Shown: piece after piece, positions 37,876 to 64,000 of the stretch
Position numbering within the stretch: position 1 is the stretch's first letter
How the letters are laid out: each line of letters opens with the position of its first letter
NCBI RefSeq assembly: GCF_031877795.1
Contig: NC_133958.1
Coordinates: forward strand, 3,658,001-3,722,000
Direction of reading: 5' to 3'
DNA from: Strix aluco
Taxonomy: Eukaryota; Chordata; Aves; Strigiformes; Strigidae
DNA length: 64,000 bases
The notes under the pieces: model-generated
What the model was told of the DNA's origin: nothing
The model's input: the letters and a program-made list of their open reading frames with translations, nothing else
The model's database searches: none
Made by a program: the position numbers and the translations under genes

Positions 37876-40247
37876 AGGAGTTCCCATGGTAATATAACAC
37901 AGAGTTCTTAAGGAATAAAACACAAGACTTGGGGTTGGGGTGGGGTTTTTTGCCATTGAGACAATGGTCAAATATCAGTACTTCTTTTTGTCTACACACA
38001 TGATCAGCTTTAGCACTTACAGCTCCTCCACTCATGGTTCACAATCACAAATCCAAGGGTTAAATCCAGCTAGTATTAAATCCTACTTTTTTTTTTATTT
38101 TTAGAGCTTCAAGTCACTGCGGTTAATTAATTAATTAAGTCATCGTCTTTTTTTTTCTTTAAGCATTTACATATGACATTCATTAAACAGACACAAAGCG
38201 GACGAGCTCTCACAGGAAAAAACATGCTTACATAGCCTGCAAAAATCTTTTTTTGTGATTTTTTTTTTCCTTTTGAAGAACAAATTAAAACTAAAAAGTC
38301 ATCATGAGTCAGTGAAGGAAAAAAAAAAAGGAAGACTTAAGTGAATACTGAAGAGCCGCAAGTGTTTCGCAGAATTGAAACGGATCTGCAATTCTTTTTT
38401 TTTTTTCTCCCCAACTCGTTCAAATTGATTTTAACATATAGGTGAAAAAAAAATGAAAATAGCTGCAATATATATTAAGTTCACGGATTACTTAACAAAC
38501 AAAGTGCAAACTCTTTTATGCAAAACTAAAAAGACCCAAGAGTTAAACTGAAATGCAAAATGCATGGATGAATATGGCAATGTTTTTCTTAACTTTCGTG
38601 TTCAAAAGGGCCTAAAGGAATTAGGTGCTGAAGCTGGGAGGGTTTGGGTACCTAAGTAGCTTCCAGATCCTTTGCAAATCCCAGCATTGATACTTCATAA
38701 CAACAAATTTGGTACTTGCTTCTTAAAAGCCTTCATATATATAGTTTTTTCCCTAAAAGAACCTGTAAACACCATTTAAGAAAATACTCACAAATATGAA
38801 AAAACAAGATCAATGTACGTGGCAAAGTACAAATAGAAGAGAAAGCAGAAGATGCAGCCAAGTGCCAGGGCATGCAGACAGTGGAGGTAATGCTGTGTTA
38901 ACTGCGGGTAGAAAAGCTCCCTGGGCTAAGAGACAGGCCAAGTCCGTGGGACTGCCGAGCCCTCCAGCTAAGTTTAAGTGGGAATCTAATGGTGCAGATT
39001 TATTCTCCATGTCCTGAAAATAATAATTCTCCAATACCAGGGCTAAAAGACCTTCAATCCCAGAAGACAGTTAAATGCCTAGATCCCGCTAACTGCCACA
39101 GAAGCTGGGGCTCCTAAATTCATTTAAGGACCGCTCAAGACCTCTGGTTTCTCAAATCCGAGGCAGCAGGCATCCGAGGAAGGGTGGGGAACCACCAGGC
39201 CTTCTCATGTATGTTTGCACAAAGGCAGATTCCTGAAGGAATGAGCGACTGTGAAATTTGCACCACGTATGAGAGATTCTCAGCTGCTGTTGACCCATGG
39301 AGCTGCTCTGAGGCTCCCAGTTACAACAGCTGGGCATCTGGACTTGAACTGGAATGGCCGCAGATGCTCGGGCACACCCTCAACTGACCAGCCTTTTGAT
39401 GAGAGCCAAAGATAAGCTCTCATAAAGTTTTAAATAACCACTTGTCGATGGCCAGGAAGGGGGAACATGGCTGCTACAGAGATCTTACAAGCAACACGTT
39501 GCTCTTTGCCCATGGCCCCTGCTTATCCATTTCCACCTCCAGGAAGACAAACTAACTGCTAAGAACTTCTCAAGAGACTCCGTCCCAGCTCCTCAGCTGG
39601 TATCCAGCCCCTTTGTTTGCACCAGCTCGAGTACACTGAAGTGAAGATCATAGCTTATGAACCTGCTCCGTGGCCTCCTATTGCAGCTAAGTGGCAAGCG
39701 TTGGCTGGAATGATGCAACGTAGGAACACCTGAAGTACCAGGGTGGCAGTGGCAGTGACACGGGAGTCTGTAACTTGAATGAGGTTTGGGAAGGACCAGA
39801 AAGAACAGGGAGATTCCCAGTTCTCAGATAAGGCTTCGTAAACACAATGATACAAACATATTAAAAACACACACACAAACATAAAAAAAAAGAAGTTTCC
39901 TCAAGGACCTAATTTGCAGCAAAATCCAGAAGGAAAAAAAAAAAAAAATAATGAAAAAACAAACCAACAGAACCAAAGTCCCCAACAATTCTAGCTCACC
40001 CAATGGCCGGGTGCGATGCGCTTTGTCAATTCCTAGTGCTGGGTCCTGTTTCTCTCTCTTGGCAGCAGCCAGCCTTTCAGTGACCTCAAAGGTGGTGCTG
40101 GGGAATGGTTACAGACAGCCTGGGATTCCTGTCCCTCTGTGCTTGCCTAGCTATTCTGCTGGAACACAGAACCCTACAAAATATCCAGTTTAAAACCCTT
40201 GAACTACTCTTCTGCTTGACATTTAAAAAAAAAAAAAAAAAGTATTT

Positions 40248-40330
40248 TTTACATTTATTATTTATTTATTCCTTTTTTGTGTGTGTCTTAAAGGCAGCTC
40301 CCGGGAAATTCACTTTATCCTTCCTTTATT
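40248..40330 (-). promoter_or_regulatory. DPYSL2: Cluster of candidate proximal polyadenylation signals (DPYSL2)
   Basis: On the minus strand this stretch holds several AATAAA hexamers (complement TTTATT), in 'ttattatttatttatt' near 40255-40271 and again near 40325, about 300-380 bases after the stop. It runs into a long A/T homopolymer tract at about 40227-40250. It could support a short alternative 3'UTR, or be low-complexity sequence only. Confidence 0.35.
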
Positions 40331-40631
40331 AAAAGAAAGATGCTGAATGGGACAGAGGCCACATATCTCAAACATCCTCTTTACATTTACTTTCGCATGT
40401 CAGAGGTGTCAAAAGAGGGTTTATTTCTTTAAATGTGTAAGGGCTGAGGGGGGAAGTGAGAGGGGTTGGTGAAGATGAGGAGGGAATCTGAGGGGACTGA
40501 AAGAGGCGCCTTACTTCAGCCCCCCCCTCACTGGTTGCCCGCAGTAACTGTCACAGGCTCTAAAAGGATCAGAAAGGGTCTCCAGGTGCCCCGTCCCCGG
40601 TCCGCCGGGCGGGCACGGAAGGGGTCGGTCC

Positions 40632-43008
<2,377 letters not shown>

Positions 43009-43188
43009 CCTGCTCCTTGCTTTGATGCGCTTGTAAACGAAGTCAGGGAACGGTTTCCTGGGGATATACCGTCCAGATCCCTCAGTGACATGGAGATTCC
43101 CATCCTCCAGCACGATCTTCCCCTGGCTGATAACCACCAGGGGAGACCCACGGCACTCCATGCCTTCGAAGATATTGTACTCCAGAGA
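43009..43188 (-). CDS. DPYSL2: DPYSL2 exon 12
   Basis: The 180-bp exon encodes 60 residues (equivalent to 428-487), from [14 protein letters not shown] through [30 protein letters not shown] and [15 protein letters not shown]. It is bounded by a TTCTAG acceptor and a GTGAGT donor, phase 0 on both sides. It forms the last part of the folded dihydropyrimidinase-like core, the C-terminal beta-sandwich strands and closing helix, before the disordered tail. One substitution from human is seen (Asn for Thr in LEDGNLHV). Confidence 0.97.
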
Positions 43189-50472
<7,284 letters not shown>

Positions 50473-51954
50473 TTAGTAACATCCCATGTGTTAGCAGATC
50501 CCATTCCCCTTCAGAGGGTCACAGCCTCTGCTTTCACGGGAAAACAGGGTGTGCAGGGCCAACACGAGACTTTCCATCTCTCCGATCCTGAGCCAGAAAA
50601 ACGTAAAGTGTAATCATGATAATTAAAATGACACCAAGCTGTAGTCCCCTCTCATTACTACCTTTTCTTCCAGGCTGCTTCAAAGTTTCTCTGCAAGCAG
50701 ACAAAGTCCTAAAATAACACTCCAGGTGCTCAAGGTCAGAATGATTAAGTCCCTTCTTTAACCTAGACAAAAAAAAGCAACTAAACGTTGACTCAACAAA
50801 ACTATTCATGTTCCAGCCCACGCGGAAGAGATGCTGTAGCCACATACTCTGGTAAGCCACGTTTGCAAACAAGCCTCCTAAATTGTACCCTCCGCTACAA
50901 TATCTGGCTTGGGATCTGACAGAGTGTGAACCACCCCATAAATCAACTATTTTTTCTTGCATGTGTAGAGAAATAACCTCAGCAAGACTGAGGGTCACTT
51001 TATAACTACAGCCTCAGAGTGAACGTCATCACTCCGCAGACTTTTACGGATCACACATCCTAATCAAAGCAGTCCAGATGGCAGATTTAACAGCAGGCTC
51101 ATGCTCACAGTGCCTACTGCCACGGAGAACCGAGCCTGCAATGCCACAGACATTTTCCAAGCGCACAACAGAGGACACTGAAATGCAGAGCAATCAGCCA
51201 CCTGATTCCCAAAAGCAAGAGGCTACCAGCACCTCCCCGGGGCTCCAGCGGGACTGGCACACGCTCAGCACTTTTGAAAAATCTGCTCTGTGGTGACTTA
51301 TCACAGGCCAAGCGTCGAAAATCATCATCAGTCGCAGAATCGGAACACGCTGACTGCTGGTTCCTAGCACTGTGCCTGGTCCACCAAAAGAAGTAACTGA
51401 GATTAGGCACCCATCAGCTTAGGGAACTGTGTATTCACCAGACTGATGATGTCCAAGTGCTCAGAACAGCTCTGCTCACTGACAAAGCCACCACTTGCAA
51501 CACCGCTCCGTCTGCAGCTGGGCTGCTTAAGAAAAACAACACAACAGCTGGGAGGTTTTAAAAGAAAACCAGCCCCCCAGACCCCGTCAGCTGGTCTCTA
51601 GTGCCAAAAGGGTTAAAGCCCTAGCCTGTCACCACTCCAGGGCTTGTGACTAACCCTCCCAGGCAGGGTGATGTACAGAAGGAGACATCTTCTGGCCCAG
51701 CTGCCCCATGCAAATGGAAAAGGCTGCAAGGAAGGGTGTTTATTCCAGGACTGAGTATGCCACAGCCAGCAGCCCAGCAGGGAAGACAGAGGCTGAAGGG
51801 AAGGGCCAAGAAAATCACACTTCTCCCTCCTGAGAGACAGAGAACTCAGGTGGGCCGACGCTTCCAGGCAATGGCATCAGTTTGCAAACTGCCCGCTTCA
51901 AGCAGGCCTGCGCACAGCTCTGTCACTGCAGCAGCTGGAAGTCACGTTCCCACC

Positions 51955-52010
51955 CACCCTGTGCCTTAATTTCCCCACTTGCAAAGCGGGGATAAAACAA
52001 CAGGCACCTC
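51955..52010 (+). repeat. MIR-type SINE core relic
   Basis: 'ctgtgccttaatttccccac' followed by 'ttgcaaagcggggataaaac' matches the MIR core (tgcctcagtttccccatctg, taaaatggggataata). Confidence 0.5.
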
Positions 52011-52591
52011 CAGACTTTTGACCAAAAGGCATTTGAGCAACAGCTAAGCAGGAGGAGAGTATTTTCTGCCCAGAAGAGAACAAGGCTGCTGAATTCATGC
52101 CTTGTGCCCAGATGCTATGGTGATAGGCACATAACAATAACCCAAGGACTAGTCCAAAGGGGAATGTTTGCAATTACCAGTATGCGCTAGAAGCCCTAGC
52201 ACAGCAGTTCTCTTGGAAAAAAAGACAAGACATTTCCTGGAGCACTTGGACCGCTTGTGCTTTCAGCGTTTTTGTGGCTAAAATAAAAACAAAAAATGAT
52301 GGATTGCTCTGAAAAGTCATCACAGAATGATCTGAGCTATGTGGGGGAGAGTTTTCCAGAAAGTGATGGGTGATGCTGACCTGGGACGGTGGTGTGTCCA
52401 TTAAGGCTCCCTTTGCTGGCTGGAACAACGTGCTGAATACCGTCACCTTGGCTCAACCCAGGTTACTGAGGTGAGAAAACTAAACCCATGAGTCAGCAGT
52501 GAAACTTAAGCCTTAATTCATGCCTTCTGCTCAACCTGGGAATTCAGAAGATGTGTACGTTCCAAGTAAGACGCAAACGCACATGGCCAGA

Positions 52592-52645
52592 CCCTGAATG
52601 CTTCACTCTGACGTAAGTCTCACTGACTTCAGTGGGAGTTTTGAT
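52592..52645. repeat. Copy of a dispersed degenerate repeat ('tgacttcaatggga' core)
   Basis: 'tctcactgacttcagtggga' followed by 'gttttga' is close to the core 'cattgacttcaatgggagtt' and sits in an intron of DPYSL2. The family is not named here. Confidence 0.45.
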
Positions 52646-52837
52646 TTAATAAATATTGTAGACTTGTTCAACAACTCCTGCTAGTTTGCTGAAGATGGAG
52701 GTCTGACTTAAGCATCTCTTCAGTAAGATGACAACCACCATAAAGTCCTTAGGACAGGCTTTACACTCCATAAGGGACAGCATGAAAAGCCAATTCTAGT
52801 GTTAACAGTACCCCAGAGGGATACCAAGAAACATCCG

Positions 52838-52895
52838 CTCCTGCTGAAGTCAACAGGAATCATGGATCTGCTGCCACCCTCAGAATCTGGCCTTC
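52838..52895. repeat. Copy of a dispersed degenerate repeat ('tgacttcaatggga' core)
   Basis: 'ctcctgctgaagtcaacagg' then 'ccctcagaatctggcctt' resembles the complementary orientation of the core (cccattgaagtcaatggga) followed by the usual 'aggatctggcc' end. Confidence 0.4.
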
Positions 52896-54039
52896 ATCAT
52901 CAGCCAGCTTAAAGGGAGTTGTATGTTTTTAAAAACACAACGTTACTCCTGCGTTGGAGAAAAGGAGGGGAGGGAACCAGATGACATCGTTTCCTGCTCT
53001 GTTTCCTATGACTTTCAAGGAGGAGAATTTTGGACCAAATGCTTCCACTCTGGGCAGACGGCACAGCTGAGCTCAGCTGCACAGAGGCTGCCCAGTGACA
53101 CTGGGAACAGGCTTTACTGATCCTCAATTTGAGGCAGCCACGTGTCCTCAGGCAGCCTTCCTTGCTACGCTGAGGAAGAACACATGTCTGCACAGATGTA
53201 ACAAACCAACCAAGCCAGGGAACCACACAGTTCACACTTTAAAGCTCCTGCTCCACTCAGGATGAGCTTTGAAGTAGCCAGACAAGACTTGGCTAGTTTG
53301 ATGGCCAGATCCTTTAAGGTAAGGAACAGCCTTTCTTTGAAGTCAACAAAAGTTTAGGGGTGCTCCACAGATGAGCCCCAAGTGTCATGTCAGCATCTGT
53401 TCCCACTCTCCTGATGCAAGCCAAAAAATATGTTTAAAAAAATGCAGGGTGGGTGGGTGGAAAGCTCAGTGCAAGTGTTTGCTCACAACTTTCAGGAAGC
53501 AAAAAAATTCCAGCTCCTAGGGCCAAACACAAATTCTGTGAAGATTCACATACTGCCCAAGTTGAGCATTTTTTCCCCCTTTCTGCATGAAGCAACCAAA
53601 TGATTTATATTCCTGCTGAAATGTCTCTGGATGCTGCTTGTCTGAACCAAGGGGAGGAAATAGAGAGGGAGCATGAGGGGCACGTGTGGATGATCTCACA
53701 CACCCAGCTTCCAGCTCCCACATCTGGCAGTCAGCAAAGCCCCAAGATCTTGGAGGAACAAAAAGAACTGCTTGTACAGAAAGGATAGCCTTCACAAACC
53801 CAGAATGCCACGGCGAGATGTCTACCTTAGAGATACTGAAAGACTGGAAACGAAGAATGCAATGGGAACCAGCCTGAAAAGCAAAGTTTTAAGGTTCTTT
53901 CTTGCTCTTGAGATTTATTTTAAAGACTTAGAGAGAGTGAGAGGGATTGGGGTGCTTGACCCTAGAGAAATCAATGGAGAAGTATGGACGTTAACTATAT
54001 TAACGTGCTGGGCTAAGATCTGAGAGTTAACTCCCCTCT

Positions 54040-54150
54040 CTGGTACACACTTTCTGTGCCTTTAGCAAACCACTTAGTCCCTTGGTGTAAAAAATCCACC
54101 ACTTGTAAAATGTTCATCAAATATCATGGTAATGGATGCTATGCAAGTGC
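54040..54150 (+). repeat. MIR-type SINE relic
   Basis: 'ctgtgcctttagcaaaccac', 'ttagtcccttggtgt' and 'accacttgtaaaatgttcat' keep the order of the MIR core (gaccttgggcaagtcactt, cctcagtttcc, tctgtaaaatggggat). The end 'gatgctatgcaagtgcctaa' fits the 3' part of the element. Degenerate. Confidence 0.45.
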
Positions 54151-54263
54151 CTAAGAGACAATGTCAGGATTTGGGCGTATACTAAAAATTTGTGTTGATT
54201 TAGAAGAAGGACAAAATAAGGACCAAGAGAGAAGTCCAAGAGATGGGATTTAGAAAAGTCAGT

Positions 54264-54360
54264 GGCAGAATCTTGCCTACATAAACACAGATTCTGAAGT
54301 CTTTACTCATACAAAACTTGACTGAAAGCAATGAGAAACTACAAGAACTTCAGGGTCTAG
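54264..54360. repeat. Copy of a dispersed degenerate repeat ('tgacttcaatggga' core)
   Basis: 'gaagtctttactcatacaaa' then 'acttgactgaaagcaatgag' then 'gaacttcagggtctagc' resembles an element of the form 'ccttactcacgcaaaactcc / cattgaagtcaatgggagtt / tgcagggtctggcc'. This layout is the longest alignable copy of the family here. Confidence 0.4.
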
Positions 54361-54826
54361 CTCCATGAAGACCAACATCATCAATCAGAGCATGTAATTC
54401 TTCAGGGACTCCACCTTAAAGTCTTCATGTGCAGCACCTGAATCAAGGAATTGGTGATTTGGGTAGATCATGCTCTACCTGTGCTTCAGGTTCAATGTTT
54501 TCTACATCTCCTAATGTAGGATTCCAGTCTGGGCTATCAAAGGCATGAACTGAAGATATGCTAAGTACCAACAGCTCTCTCTGTCTTGAGGGCTTATCGT
54601 GAGCTCTGCGGTTCAAACACATCTCACCTCACTTTAGATACCTGATGTGTGAGCAGAGCCTTTACGAACTATCTCCAATAATTAATAGAAAGAGATGAGC
54701 TTTTCCAGAGGGTGAATCAAATCTTAGGCTGGATGAATTACTCCCTGGAGATGTCCCCTTCTCCAGTACAGAAGCTGAGGAGGCTCCTCAATTCCTCATA
54801 AGTACCCATAGCAGTCAGTCTCTAGA

Positions 54827-54851
54827 AGGGACTAGTTACTAGTTAGTCCCT
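54827..54851. repeat. Short inverted repeat (hairpin) with flanking direct repeat
   Basis: AGGGACTA at 54827-54834 pairs with TAGTCCCT at 54844-54851 across a 9-base loop that itself contains ACTAGT. The direct repeat CTAGAAG (54822-54828 and 54850-54856) overlaps both ends. It lies in DPYSL2 intron 7 and is short enough to be local rearrangement. Confidence 0.75.
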
Positions 54852-54899
54852 AGAAGTGTCTTATCCTCTTCCCTTACCCCACACAGCATATAATTTTTA

Positions 54900-64000
<9,101 letters not shown>

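Larger units (their letters stand above)
37850..40631 (-). other. DPYSL2: DPYSL2 3'UTR (inferred extent)
   Basis: This is non-coding sequence between the DPYSL2 stop (40632-40634) and a minus-strand AATAAA at 37870-37875. The inferred length of about 2.8 kb is typical of vertebrate DPYSL2 messages. It is very A/T-rich in the distal part, with T/A homopolymers (for example around 38086-38160, 38260-38275, 38395-38406), as expected of a neuronal 3'UTR. The proximal 150 bases are GC-rich with a CG-dense stretch near 40588-40612. Several more minus-strand AATAAA hexamers near 40248-40330 and 40421 could give a short 3'UTR. Short open frames (for example 38796-39017 and 39184-39387) are not considered genes. 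Confidence 0.6.

Noticed and set aside
50534..50998. 154-codon minus-strand frame in DPYSL2 intron 7
   Set aside because: It lies between two well-defined DPYSL2 exons, lacks similarity to CRMP or any other family I know, and human DPYSL2 has no exon there.

Overview
The window looks like vertebrate nuclear DNA, most likely avian (or at least sauropsid). Two vertebrate genes are recognisable by protein similarity. They are split by GT-AG introns, the intergenic DNA is sparse in young repeats, and the visible interspersed elements are old and degenerate. No bacterial-type operons, CRISPR arrays, tRNA or rRNA genes were seen. Species assignment is inference; the gene identifications are not in serious doubt.

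Layout. Positions 1-6619 are the 3' part of a large intron of ADRA1A (alpha-1A adrenergic receptor, + strand). Positions 6620-7131 are its terminal coding exon: end of extracellular loop 3, TM7 with the NPIIY motif, helix 8 and the whole cytoplasmic tail. A probable 3'UTR follows to about 8625. From there to about 37850 is roughly 29 kb in which I find no supported gene. It holds short tandem repeats, palindromes, relics of ancient SINEs and a few stretches that could be conserved non-coding elements.

From about 37850 to the right edge lies the 3' part of DPYSL2 (CRMP2) on the - strand. A ~2.8 kb 3'UTR is followed, going up in coordinate, by eleven coding exons between 40632 and 58427. They correspond to exons 14 back to 4 of the 14-exon vertebrate gene and encode residues 106-572 (human numbering) without a break. 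Every splice junction is GT-AG and every phase matches. Exons 1-3 are not in the window; 58428-64000 is part of intron 3.

The two genes point tail to tail, as DPYSL2 and ADRA1A do on human chromosome 8p21, so this is an ancient syntenic block. They act in different processes: ADRA1A is a Gq-coupled catecholamine receptor, and DPYSL2 is a cytosolic tubulin-binding protein of growing axons. Nothing in the sequence says they are co-regulated. I found no clearly novel system. The observations below are modest: splice-site differences, palindromes, candidate enhancers and a dispersed old repeat family.
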